DNA from: Flagellimonas sp. CMM7
Lineage (GTDB): Bacteria; Bacteroidota; Bacteroidia; Flavobacteriales; Flavobacteriaceae
DNA length: 64,000 nt
NCBI RefSeq assembly: GCF_021390195.1
Contig: NZ_CP090003.1
Coordinates: forward strand, 124,001-188,000
Reading direction: 5' to 3'
The translations under genes and the position numbers were made by a program. The notes below the pieces were generated by a model, which was not told the origin of the DNA, searched no databases, and saw nothing but the letters and a program-made list of their open reading frames with translations. Shown one piece after another: positions 24,740 through 32,705 of this stretch (the first letter of the stretch is position 1; the number at the start of each line of letters is the position of its first letter).

Positions 24740-25600
24740 CTAGTCTCTTAATAATACATCTCCATTGAGGACATGAAAGTCGAGTTTTACACCTCCCTTG
24801 CCAATCTTAAAAGATTCATTGTGGTGCTTGCGACCTCGTTTCTTTATATTTTTCCGTTTCGTATAATCTGATTTTGAAGTTTTAAAGTTCGTATAAATGG
24901 TCCCTTTCAATCCCTTAAAAAGAACATCTGCATTTAAGTTTTCTTTAAAGGTGATATCGATATTACCATTCAAAGTATGGTAAGATGATCTTCCATCCGG
25001 ATTTGTGTAATAGTTTATGGTAATATCCTCATTATGCGCATTCACTTTGGTCTTCCCAGAAACATTGTCCAGGGTTATCGCCCCTTTTATATTGTTGGCA
25101 ATAATTTCATCTCCAAATATATCCTTGACAATAATATCTCCATTAGTAATAGTAGTAGCTTTTAAATTGATGTTGTGTGGCACCTTGACCTTAAAGTTCA
25201 GCATGTAATCATATCTATTTAGGCCACTGTTTCCATTCTCATTATAATTGATTCGTCCACTACTTAGTTTAAAATCGGTCCACGGAGAATCCAGATAGAC
25301 ATATATGTATTTCCCCTTTTCTTCAATACCGAGGTTTATTTCGTCAATTCCCAGTTCCAGGGCATCTTGGTTTTTAGCCGTGATGATTTTTTTTATCTCC
25401 ATTTTAATGTTCCCCCCATCATAACCTTCTATGTGCACCTGTCCTTTCACATTCTGTAATACAAAGAAATTCACTTTCGATTTATTTTCAATAGTCAACT
25501 CCTTGAATATGGTTTCCTCAAATTTTTGGGCCTCGGTTATGTTATGGAGCAGGATTACCACCAATAAGAAAGGCAATTTTATACAACTTATTTTTTTCAT
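24740..25600 (-). CDS. Exported DUF4097/GIN-type beta-helix protein 2
   Basis: A 286-residue paralogue of the next gene. It has a signal peptide (IKLPFLLVVILLHNITEAQ), a first half with VKFFVLQNVKGQVHIEGYDGG-like strands, and a beta-solenoid with NGDIIVKDIFGDEIIANNIK and GAITLDNVSGKTKVNAHNED. It shares the basic loop (RKNIKKRGRKHHN). Both end with a 'LNGDVLL/LNGNILIKS' strand. Co-transcribed with the sigma and anti-sigma genes at 25.6-27.0 kb. Confidence 0.7.
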   Translation of the reverse strand: MKKISCIKLPFLLVVILLHNITEAQKFEETIFKELTIENKSKVNFFVLQNVKGQVHIEGYDGGNIKMEIKKIITAKNQDALELGIDEINLGIEEKGKYIYVYLDSPWTDFKLSSGRINYNENGNSGLNRYDYMLNFKVKVPHNINLKATTITNGDIIVKDIFGDEIIANNIKGAITLDNVSGKTKVNAHNEDITINYYTNPDGRSSYHTLNGNIDITFKENLNADVLFKGLKGTIYTNFKTSKSDYTKRKNIKKRGRKHHNESFKIGKGGVKLDFHVLNGDVLLRD

Positions 25601-25635
25601 CTTTATCTTTGTTTATACCTTATCATACTTCCGAT

Positions 25636-26442
25636 TCACATAATGGCGGAAATCGATTCCTGAAGTTTTTGTTTTACAGATTTATCAGTAGTGCTTTTTT
25701 TCATTAGTTGTTTCATAGGGTCAATAGCGCCTCTTTCCTGCAATTCTACCATAAGGTCAGCTAGCGCTATCTGAATCAATGGTGATTCTTGCCCGGTAAT
25801 CGACTTCACCAAACCTAATCTCACTTCTGGGTCTTCGGCATATCCTTCTAGGGATTCGACTGCGGCTAAACGGACATTCGTGTTCGGGTCATTGTTCAGT
25901 GTCATAAAAAGGGCATCCACTACCGAGGCACTTACCTCGACCATTTTGGCAGACTCGTTAACGGCCTGCAACCTTTTATGAACTGAAGGTTGGTCCAATA
26001 AGGTCAAAACAAATTTTTCTCGTATAGTCTCAACTTCTGTTTGTTCCACCATAAAATCACCTGCCTCCTTATTCGTATTCAAATAATGTCCACATAATAG
26101 TCCTATAGATAATAGCCCTATACTATACGCCAATTGCGGTTTCCATTGCTCCAAAAAAAATGATCTAACCCAATCTTCCAGATTTTTGAAAAAGTTCTTG
26201 TCCTTGCTGTTATTGTTTCCGATTTCCGTTTGGAGCATTTCATAAAATCGCTCATGCATCTCTGTTGAAGGATTTGGCAGATTCATATTGGCAACATCAG
26301 TCCATGTGCCGTGGAGTGCATCAAACCTTTTCTGATATTCGGGACTCACTTTTAAAACGTTTTCGAACTCCTTTACTTCATCAGCATCCAATTCTTTTGA
26401 TAGATACTTCATCATTGTTCTTTCAAATGTGTTCTCCTCCAT
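25636..26442 (-). CDS. Anti-sigma-like membrane protein with HEAT repeats
   Basis: A 268-residue protein. The N-terminal cytoplasmic part (MMKYLSKELDADEVKEFENV) resembles the short helical sigma-binding segment seen in Bacteroidota anti-sigma factors. One transmembrane helix lies at about 105-125 (LAYSIGLLSIGLLCGHYL). The C-terminal ~120 residues contain HEAT-type helices (VDALFMTLNNDPNTNVRLAA, VESLEGYAEDPEVRLGLVKS). It starts 3 bases after the ECF sigma stop. I infer that it holds the sigma factor and transmits an envelope signal through the HEAT domain. Confidence 0.7.
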   Translation of the reverse strand: MEENTFERTMMKYLSKELDADEVKEFENVLKVSPEYQKRFDALHGTWTDVANMNLPNPSTEMHERFYEMLQTEIGNNNSKDKNFFKNLEDWVRSFFLEQWKPQLAYSIGLLSIGLLCGHYLNTNKEAGDFMVEQTEVETIREKFVLTLLDQPSVHKRLQAVNESAKMVEVSASVVDALFMTLNNDPNTNVRLAAVESLEGYAEDPEVRLGLVKSITGQESPLIQIALADLMVELQERGAIDPMKQLMKKSTTDKSVKQKLQESISAIM

Positions 26443-26445
26443 AGT

Positions 26446-27000
26446 TTACTTTTTTTCGAGTTTTAAAAAAACCTCTCTTAAGTCATTCAAAGCACGATGT
26501 GCCCTTACCCGTGCGGCCCCTTCGCTACAATCCATGATTTTTGATATTTCCGGAAATTTTATTCCTTGATATATGTTCAATGTCAATATTTCACGTTTTT
26601 CGGGACTTATTTTTTGCATGGCCAGTCTTAATAGTTCGGCATTGTCCCGGTTTTGAAATTCCACCTCGATATTACCTGAATCTCTAAGCTCGTAATCGTT
26701 TGTCAAATGCAATTCCGAATGTTCTTTTTTTAAATTTTTATTGTAATAATCGTAGTACAGGTTCCTTGATAGTTTAAATATCCAAGCATCAAAAGAGCCT
26801 TCACCCCTATAACTGTGCCTGTATTTCAAGACCTTTATGAATACGTTCTGCACCAGATCCTCACTAAGCTGGCTGTTTCCACTCATGTGGTAGTAAAAGC
26901 CGAACAATTGCTTCCAATGACGCTCATAGAGCAGACCAAGCTTCTCCAAGTCTCCAGATTTTACTTTTAACATTAATTCGTGGTCCTCCTGTGAATGCAA
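26446..27000 (-). CDS. ECF-type RNA polymerase sigma factor
   Basis: A 184-residue sigma-70 family factor. Region 2 is at about 20-90 (LYERHWKQLFGFYYHMSGNS, SEDLVQNVFIKVLKYRHSYR, FDAWIFKLSRNLYYDYYNK). Region 4 is at about 125-180 (ISPEKREILTLNIYQGIKFP, EISKIMDCSEGAARVRAHRA). Region 3 is missing, as in all ECF factors. It heads the operon with the anti-sigma and two DUF4097 genes. A TGTAACACTTTT motif 45 bases upstream recurs before the 28.1-29.1 kb esterase and suggests autoregulation. Confidence 0.88.
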   Translation of the reverse strand: MHSQEDHELMLKVKSGDLEKLGLLYERHWKQLFGFYYHMSGNSQLSEDLVQNVFIKVLKYRHSYRGEGSFDAWIFKLSRNLYYDYYNKNLKKEHSELHLTNDYELRDSGNIEVEFQNRDNAELLRLAMQKISPEKREILTLNIYQGIKFPEISKIMDCSEGAARVRAHRALNDLREVFLKLEKK

Positions 27001-27040
27001 TTGACTTTGGTTTAGGTATCTATTGGTAATAACAGCTTTT

Positions 27041-27058
27041 TTTTAAAAGTGTTACAGG
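27041..27058 (-). promoter_or_regulatory. Candidate ECF promoter motif before the sigma gene
   Basis: Read leftward: CCTGTAACACTTTTAAAA. The core CTGTAACACTTTT is identical to 29198-29186 before the esterase gene. A TGTAAC-type -35 element is typical of Bacteroidota ECF sigma regulons. It lies ~45 bases upstream of the sigma start. Confidence 0.55.
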
Positions 27059-27337
27059 ATTTTTTTGAAAATGGTTTTCCCGAAATAAAAAAACTGGCAC
27101 ATAGAATACGGAAATAGCATGAGGGAAACCTTTCATCATGACAAAATATTAAAGGTAGTTGAGAAGATCTATCACATCAATGGTAAGAACAAGATGCAGA
27201 GTAACGATCGTCCATACGAAATTCGTCAAATAAACAGCAAGATACTAGTCCCTTATAGCTATCATTTTCTGTGGCAGAAAGAATTTCTTTTATTTTTTAC
27301 AATCTTATTGCTAAGCCGATTTGATTGGAAGAATTTT
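27059..27337. other. Gap with no convincing gene
   Basis: A plus-strand frame from 27119 overlaps the 3' end of the DUF2807 gene and has no recognisable family. Its first 60 residues (RETFHHDKILKVVEKIYHIN) look protein-like, so a worn-down gene is possible. Nothing else is seen. Confidence 0.3.
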
Positions 27338-28099
27338 TTAATGGGAATCCTTAATTTTTCGGATTTTGGCCTTGCCTATGATGATGCCCCTATTTACATT
27401 AGGACTACCGTCGTACTCAACTAAGGCTTCGCCGTAAGCCGTAACTTTTAGTTTTTTCCTGACATTGAACTTAAAAGTACCTTCTCCAAAGGCCGTGACC
27501 TTGCTTTTGCGATTGTCCGTAGCCACTGTATTTACGCTGCTTTTGCCAAATGCTATATATCTTTGTCGTCCGATAACGCCCGATTTGACCGTCAAATCTC
27601 CTTCCCCGTATATGGAAGCTCTTAAAGTTCCAAGGTCGACCGAATCAAGAACCACCTTGGATTCCCCATAAACCCATAATCTAAATCTATCCTGTTTTAA
27701 TGGACTTTGACATATCATGGTCTGTTCGCCCCTTACAGAAATTTTTTTTAACCGTTTATAGTTTATGGTGGCTATGACTTCGGTTCCTGAGTACCGAGGG
27801 ATTTTATTCTTTTTGTATTTCGAGTATACCTTTTCTTTTCTGGTCAGGAATTTAGCACCGTCCAGGTATATGCGTAAAGTTCTACCAATGACCTTGATCC
27901 TGATTTTTTCAGGGTCGACACTCATGTCATCAATATTAACAGTTTCATGGTCTCCTTCTACAAATCTTACCTTGATGTGTGGACTGATAATCACTTTTTC
28001 GAAGGGATCTACATTTGCAGATATAGATTGCGAAACGCCTTTCCCAGAAAAAAACAAAAATGTGCTTAGTAATATACCATATCTGATGTAATCTATCAT
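27338..28099 (-). CDS. Exported DUF2807 (GIN-type adhesin head) protein
   Basis: A 253-residue protein with a signal peptide (LLSTFLFFSGKGVSQ). It is followed by the DUF2807 pattern: PFEKVIISPHIKVRFVEGDH, a repeated strand series LDSVDLGTLRASIYGEGDLT, VTAFGEGTFKFNVRKKLKVT and AYGEALVEYDGSPNVN. This family forms an extracytoplasmic beta-solenoid and is common in Bacteroidota. It has the same general fold as the two DUF4097 proteins across the sigma genes, so it plausibly belongs to the same response. No motif copy is seen directly upstream; it may be co-transcribed with the esterase gene 33 bases upstream. Confidence 0.75.
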   Translation of the reverse strand: MIDYIRYGILLSTFLFFSGKGVSQSISANVDPFEKVIISPHIKVRFVEGDHETVNIDDMSVDPEKIRIKVIGRTLRIYLDGAKFLTRKEKVYSKYKKNKIPRYSGTEVIATINYKRLKKISVRGEQTMICQSPLKQDRFRLWVYGESKVVLDSVDLGTLRASIYGEGDLTVKSGVIGRQRYIAFGKSSVNTVATDNRKSKVTAFGEGTFKFNVRKKLKVTAYGEALVEYDGSPNVNRGIIIGKAKIRKIKDSH

Positions 28100-28132
28100 A
28101 ATACAAATATTTTAAGTATCTAATACCTTGAT

Positions 28133-29128
28133 TTACTTAATCTTTTTGGCAGGCCAAGCCCTTTCTTCAAGAACATTGAAGCTCAATACTTCATCATCTT
28201 CTATAATAAACTCTACTCCTATAATCGGGTCTTCTTCTAGATAGAATAAAGATTTAGATTCGGCGTGTATCGGTAGAGGTCCCTCTCCCTCATACTTTAT
28301 GTATAATTGGTCCCGATCATATAGTATTCTCAGGGTATCTTCTTTTCGATCCTGCAAGATATACTCCCCTACATAGCTTTCATAAGTCTCTTTTTTTAAC
28401 CGCAAAGGTTCGGGAACGTTTTTATCCCTGCTCTGATCTAACATCCAGGTGTACCAGGCATCATTTTTCAAAGTCTTTCCCCAAACATCGACAAGCTTAT
28501 GGCCGATCCCTGGATAAATCGTAAATTCTGCGTCTGAGCCGTATACTTTTAGTTGTTTCATCGTTTCATAGTTGCATGCCTTGTCTACAACTGCATCCTT
28601 TTCGCCGTGGATTATCCATGTAGGGATGTTTCGTACCCGCCATATTCTCTTTAGATCCGATTGGTCTGCGCAGCCTGCTATTGGCGATATAGCAGCAAAT
28701 TTTTCTGGGTTTTGAAATACCCATTCCCAGGTACCATAGCCTCCCATACTATATCCGGTAAGATATATCCTGTCCTCATCCACAGCATATTCCTTTACAA
28801 TATCGTCAAGCAAATTATTCAATATCTCCACATTCCATCTTCCTTTATTGCACATGGGATTTACTATCAACATTGGAAAATCTTTGCCTGAAGAGATTAG
28901 ATGTGGTAGAAATGCATATGGCAGGGTTTCTATGGTAACATTACGGTCGGTACCATGCAAGTTGATCATCAATGGCCATTTTTTCTCTGATTCCTCATCA
29001 TATCCGGGAGGAGTATAAATCAAATAGTCTGTTTTTATGACCAACTGTTTGGCTACCTGTTGGGAATTTACGTAGTTCATTGTCAGCAGGATACATAATG
29101 CCAAGAATCCAAGATTGTGTTTTGTCAT
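28133..29128 (-). CDS. Exported alpha/beta-hydrolase (PHB-depolymerase/feruloyl-esterase type)
   Basis: About 331 residues from the ATG at 29128 (MTKHNLGFLALCILLTMNYV, signal peptide ending NSQ). A longer frame begins at 29176, but that start would place the promoter motif only 10 bases upstream. Catalytic elements: oxyanion region LMINLHGTDR, nucleophile elbow LTGYSMGGYGTWEW (Ser), GEKDAVVDKACN (Asp) and GIGHKLVDVWGK (His). A C-terminal ~75-residue beta domain follows (YVGEYILQDRKEDTLRILYD), like the DUF3471-type lid. It probably hydrolyses an ester or peptide substrate in the periplasm or outside. It carries the same upstream motif as the ECF sigma gene. Confidence 0.8.
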   Translation of the reverse strand: MTKHNLGFLALCILLTMNYVNSQQVAKQLVIKTDYLIYTPPGYDEESEKKWPLMINLHGTDRNVTIETLPYAFLPHLISSGKDFPMLIVNPMCNKGRWNVEILNNLLDDIVKEYAVDEDRIYLTGYSMGGYGTWEWVFQNPEKFAAISPIAGCADQSDLKRIWRVRNIPTWIIHGEKDAVVDKACNYETMKQLKVYGSDAEFTIYPGIGHKLVDVWGKTLKNDAWYTWMLDQSRDKNVPEPLRLKKETYESYVGEYILQDRKEDTLRILYDRDQLYIKYEGEGPLPIHAESKSLFYLEEDPIIGVEFIIEDDEVLSFNVLEERAWPAKKIK

Positions 29129-29180
29129 TTTGAAAGCTTTAGTTTTTTTGGTTGAACCCTTTATAAGATACAACATGGTT

Positions 29181-29198
29181 TTTTGAAAAGTGTTACAG
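29181..29198 (-). promoter_or_regulatory. Candidate ECF promoter motif before the esterase gene
   Basis: Read leftward: CTGTAACACTTTTCAAAA. The 13-base core is identical to that upstream of the ECF sigma gene. It lies ~58 bases upstream of the ATG at 29128. Confidence 0.5.
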
Positions 29199-29578
29199 AA
29201 ATTTGAATGTTATTTACACTGAACAAATGGAGTCTTTTAAATTGGCCATTTTAAAAGACACTTTTGCTATTGGCAGGAACCTTTGATTATGAAGTCCCAT
29301 TTCTGGTCTTTTGTAGTATTCTCGTTAATACACCTTTTATGAGACAGTTGGATACCCATATTCAGTTTCTTATAGCATTTTGATTTCAATTAATACTAAA
29401 CAGATTTATATTTTATTTCTAATAATCTGATTTTCTTTAGATTTTATGAATCAGTGAAATTTGGAGTGTTTTGCCTAAATATGATTGAGACGAAAGGCAC
29501 TTAGTGTTTACATTTTTTGTCCTGCCAGCAGGACGAGGAATGATTTCCATGTTAAAACCAAGGAAAAAATAAAAAATG
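29199..29578. other. Gap downstream of IS110, with a palindrome
   Basis: Non-coding. It contains a perfect hairpin GTCCTGC-CA-GCAGGAC at 29519-29534, 45 bases from the IS110 stop codon. This may be near the element's right terminus or a dispersed palindrome. Nothing else is recognised. Confidence 0.35.
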
Positions 29579-30574
29579 TCAACTAATAGTTTTTACATAA
29601 GGTTTTTGTCTTTTGACCACGGCACAGATTCGATGAACGAGTTTGTTCCTGACGTTGTTGACGATGAGCATTTTGTTTTTCCCTTCTTCGACTTTTCGCA
29701 AAAAGTAGGTTCTGATGTCAGGGTCATGATTAATCGCAGCCAGGGCGGACATATGCAGGTGTTTTTTAAGCGTCCTGTTTGCCATAGGATGGACTCTGGA
29801 CTTCCGGTGTATAGATTCTCCAGAGGTATATTCAAAAGGCACTACACCGCTATAACAGGCAAGTTGTTTAGGATTGTCATATCGGGTAAAGAAGTTGGTA
29901 AATATGGTAAAGTGAAGTGCAGTGATTTGTCCGATTCCAGTAACGGAAGTCACCAATCCAACGGTCTTATTGAGCTTATCATCAGAAAGCACCAGTTTTT
30001 TAATTTCAGCTTCAATACGGTTAATTTCGTCATTAAGGTTTTTGTTAATTTTTTTAAGGTTGCGTTTGGCAAGCTTTCCAAGCTCAGGAGAGAACAGTTC
30101 CAGTTCATTGGGGTACTTGTTCACGTCCGCTCTGGTATTGACGAGCTTTCTTCTGATCTTGAGCAATATCTTCACCTTTTCGAGTATTTCCGGCATTGGC
30201 CTGTAAAGCTCAAGCTCTTTATGGTTTTTAGAGGCGTATATGGCGATACGTTTGGCATCTACCCTATCGCTCTTACCTCTGACAACACCTATGCTCTTGG
30301 TAATCTGTATGGGCATTTCCACACAAAAGCTGGCTTGTTTTTCGACAAGTTTGGTAATAAGGATTTTTCCATAGACACCCGTATGTTCCATGCATATAAG
30401 CGTGTTGGACAGAGGAATCTTTTGGTTTTTAAGAAGTCTGATAAAGGCATTGGCACCTTTTCTGGTGTTTTCGAATACATACGAGGTAGTCCTGTCATTA
30501 TCAATGATGGCCACGTCGAAGAACCTTTTCGACAGGTCGATACCGATAAAGAATTTAAAGTCTTGTTTGTTCAT
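29579..30574 (-). CDS. IS110-family transposase
   Basis: A 331-residue transposase with the two-domain IS110 layout. The N-terminal RuvC-like DEDD domain has FIGIDLSKRFFDVAIID (Asp), LICMEHTGVYG (Glu) and GKSDRVDAKRIAIYA (two Asp). After a helical linker, the C-terminal Transposase_20 domain has SVTGIGQITA and YSGVVPFEYTSGESIHRKSR with the conserved Ser region and NRTLKKHLHMSALAA. The frame is intact, so it may be active. Long plus-strand frames over the same bases are antisense shadows. Confidence 0.9.
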   Translation of the reverse strand: MNKQDFKFFIGIDLSKRFFDVAIIDNDRTTSYVFENTRKGANAFIRLLKNQKIPLSNTLICMEHTGVYGKILITKLVEKQASFCVEMPIQITKSIGVVRGKSDRVDAKRIAIYASKNHKELELYRPMPEILEKVKILLKIRRKLVNTRADVNKYPNELELFSPELGKLAKRNLKKINKNLNDEINRIEAEIKKLVLSDDKLNKTVGLVTSVTGIGQITALHFTIFTNFFTRYDNPKQLACYSGVVPFEYTSGESIHRKSRVHPMANRTLKKHLHMSALAAINHDPDIRTYFLRKVEEGKNKMLIVNNVRNKLVHRICAVVKRQKPYVKTIS

Positions 30575-30830
30575 AATGAATAAGTTTTAAGATAGCATGG
30601 CCAGTACCCAGATACTCATCGAACCCCTGATAATAGGCCTATAAGCCTGAATTTCCATCTGATGCCTGTCCGGAGTAAACCAATAAGGGCTTTTATCAAA
30701 TAAAGTATAAGTCTTGAAACTTTGAAAAGCGTATAATTCGCCCTAATCAGTTTGGCCACAGCCAATAATTATTGAGAGTTTTCCCCCGATAGAAAGTTAC
30801 TTATTACAAGAACCAACTATCATAAAAAAA
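30575..30830 (-). ncRNA. Candidate IS110 bridge-RNA region
   Basis: About 250 non-coding bases lie immediately upstream of the transposase start. IS110-group elements (as opposed to IS1111) are known to encode, in this left-end region, a structured RNA whose loops pair with donor and target DNA. The stretch contains local inverted pieces (for example AGGCCTATAAGCCT around 30646-30659), but I cannot fold it or identify the loops. The call rests on position and family. Confidence 0.35.
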
Positions 30831-30853
30831 TCTCTATATCAGCGTGATTGTAA

Positions 30854-30912
30854 AACTAAGGGGGGGTAAAGCAAGAGGGTAACACGCTAACGCGATGTTA
30901 CGTTTCTTAGTT
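30854..30912. other. Nested hairpin region
   Basis: The outer arms are AACTAAG (30854-30860) and CTTAGTT (30906-30912). Inside is GTAACA (30879-30884) paired with TGTTAC (30896-30901), extendable by CGC/GCG with a bulge. A G7 run lies between the arms. No gene overlaps it. It could be an element end, a transfer-origin-type structure or an RNA; the function is unknown. Confidence 0.35.
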
Positions 30913-30960
30913 AGTTGATTTTCAGTAAATTATGCGGGATTTAGTTTGGGCCAAAAAAAG

Positions 30961-31029
30961 TTTTTGCTGTAAAAACCTTGGTAGGCTCAGTAAACATTGG
31001 AATTTTTTACAGTAAAAAATATTGTTTAC
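30961..31029. repeat. Two interleaved inverted repeats downstream of integrase
   Basis: TTTTTGCTGTAAAAA (30961-30975) matches the reverse complement of 31004-31018 at 14 of 15 positions. GTAAACA (30990-30996) pairs with TGTTTAC (31023-31029). They lie ~220 bases beyond the integrase stop in a ~400-base non-coding stretch. They are plausible protein-binding sites for an integrase or excision factor, but unproven. Confidence 0.4.
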
Positions 31030-31241
31030 CTCGGTTTGCAACCGTTTGGGAGACTGTTTTTCTCAAATCAATTTTGACATTGTTTAGAGCAGTTTGAAGT
31101 TTCAATCTTTAGATTGGGAAAAAGGATATTAAAGATATGGTAGGTGCGCCCTATTTCAATTTTACTAGACGCTTATCTTTCGGAACGCTATAAAATCGAA
31201 ACAGGATCCAAGCGCAAAGTTTAAGGGTAAGATTTGGGGAG

Positions 31242-32501
31242 TTAGCTTCCCAGGTTCTTTTTGGCTTTATAAAGGTTCATTAGGTTTTGCATGTCCTCCC
31301 CTACCTTCTTCTGTAAAACTCTAGCATAAATCTGTGTAGTGGATAATTTGGTGTGCCCCAAAAGCTTTGATACGGTTTCAATTGGAACCCCATTGGATAA
31401 TGTCACTGTCGTGGCGAAGGTATGCCTAGCTACGTGAAAAGTAATATTCTTATAGATATGGGAAGCCATTGCAATCTCCTTCAAGTATTTATTGGTCTTT
31501 TGGTTACTATATACCGGTAGAAGTTTCCCGGTACGCTTTGATCCTTCTTCATACTTGTTTATTATTTCCCAAGCTCTTGGTAAAAGTGGAATCTTGAGTG
31601 GTTCGTCCGTTTTTGCCCTTTTGGTATGTATCCATCGGTTCCCGTCCAACCCAATAAGTATTTGATCGGGTCTTAAATCCTTAATATCGATGTAGGATAA
31701 CCCCGTATAGCAACTGAAAAGGAAAATATCCTTGACCCTTTTCAGACCAATGATCATAAAATTGGTTTCTTCCAAAAGATTTAGTTCCCTTTCCGTAAGA
31801 TAGTCCCGCTCGTTTTTAATGAAACGTAACTTATAGTTTTTGAATGGATTTTTATCCAACCACTCCATTCGAATTGCCATGTTGGTTATTTTCATAAGTC
31901 GGGACATATGTTTCATCACACCGTTATTTGAACATATCTTTCTTTCTTTTTTGGGCTTGTATGTCCGTATGAAATTCTCAAAATCAACGATAAACCTATA
32001 GTTGAGTTGCACCAAATAGATGTCATCGGTCTTTAGTCTTTCCTGAAGAAACTCTTTCAAGTACCTTTCCGTCGAAAAGTAGTTCTTTAAGGTACCTGCC
32101 TTTAGTTCGTTGTTGATGTTCCTGTTATGAAAGGCTACGGCTTGCATCAAAGTTATACGTTGTTCATCCTCTCCGAGGTACCTCAGCTTGATCGCTTTTG
32201 CCGTGATCAGTTTCCTTTCGGAATGTAGTTGTTTGTGTGCATTGAGGACTTCCGCATATACATCATCCAAATATGCATTGAGCAAAATCAGGTTTTCAGA
32301 GGTTTCTTTGGCCCGACATCTGAAAATATCCCAATTGCTCATTGCGATGTCCCGTTTAATACTGAGTTCTGCTCGTTCCTTATTGACGGTAATTCGGACG
32401 TAAATGTCCAACCATTCTGGATTGTTACGCTTTTTCCTGGTGAAGAAAATCACTCCTAAAGTGCTGTCTGTACGCATACTGCAAGTCTTTCTGTTAAACA
32501 T
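31242..32501 (-). CDS. IntDOT-like tyrosine recombinase of the tRNA-Pro island
   Basis: A 419-residue integrase. The N-terminal arm-binding domain (about 10-105) includes LGVIFFTRKKRNNPEWLDIY. The core-binding SAM-like domain spans about 125-225 and the catalytic domain the rest. It has HTKRAKTDEPLKIPLLPRAW (beta-hairpin Lys), HVARHTFATTVTLSNGVPIE (HxxRH) and LLGHTKLSTTQIYARVLQKK (His and nucleophilic Tyr). The first catalytic Arg position reads SCYTGLSYIDIKDL without Arg, as is known for the CTnDOT integrase group. Its 5' end is ~190 bases from the right att copy, the usual arrangement for an element end. Confidence 0.9.
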   Translation of the reverse strand: MFNRKTCSMRTDSTLGVIFFTRKKRNNPEWLDIYVRITVNKERAELSIKRDIAMSNWDIFRCRAKETSENLILLNAYLDDVYAEVLNAHKQLHSERKLITAKAIKLRYLGEDEQRITLMQAVAFHNRNINNELKAGTLKNYFSTERYLKEFLQERLKTDDIYLVQLNYRFIVDFENFIRTYKPKKERKICSNNGVMKHMSRLMKITNMAIRMEWLDKNPFKNYKLRFIKNERDYLTERELNLLEETNFMIIGLKRVKDIFLFSCYTGLSYIDIKDLRPDQILIGLDGNRWIHTKRAKTDEPLKIPLLPRAWEIINKYEEGSKRTGKLLPVYSNQKTNKYLKEIAMASHIYKNITFHVARHTFATTVTLSNGVPIETVSKLLGHTKLSTTQIYARVLQKKVGEDMQNLMNLYKAKKNLGS

Positions 32502-32638
32502 TGTTTTGTTTAAAGACTACATCTAAATTGCTCTAAATGTCACTTAAAGTTAGCACAAAATGCATACCGCTTTGCACACCGAATTGCACACCAAAAGGGT
32601 GGTTTCAGATGATATCATATGAATGCAAGGAAAATGAA

Positions 32639-32670
32639 AAACCCTGCTAATCAATAAATTAGCAGGGTTT
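32639..32670 (-). terminator. Strong hairpin terminator beside the right att copy
   Basis: AAACCCTGCTAAT (32639-32651) and ATTAGCAGGGTTT (32658-32670) form a perfect 13-bp stem with a 6-base loop and a T tract on the leftward side. It sits 22 bases from the right att copy, mirroring the terminator/att arrangement at 17.9 kb. Confidence 0.7.
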
Positions 32671-32690
32671 GATTCCACTTGAAAAGTGGT

Positions 32691-32705
32691 TCGTCGGGGT
32701 GGCAG
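32691..32705 (-). other. tRNA-Pro 3'-end fragment, probable right attachment site
   Basis: On the minus strand: CTGCCACCCCGACGA, the acceptor 3' strand and discriminator as in the left copy but with CGA in place of CCA. The 13 bases 32693-32705 equal 17967-17979. The sequence to the right (AAGGCCAACCC) is not a tRNA body, so a second element appears to begin here. Confidence 0.6.

Noticed and set aside
27119..27424. Plus-strand frame of 101 codons
   Set aside because: Its second half overlaps the end of the DUF2807 gene and no family is recognisable. The first half may be worn-down DNA, but I cannot support a gene.
29576..30583. Long plus-strand reading frame (335 codons) over the IS110 gene
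   Set aside because: It is the exact antisense of the intact, motif-complete IS110 transposase and has no domain of its own.
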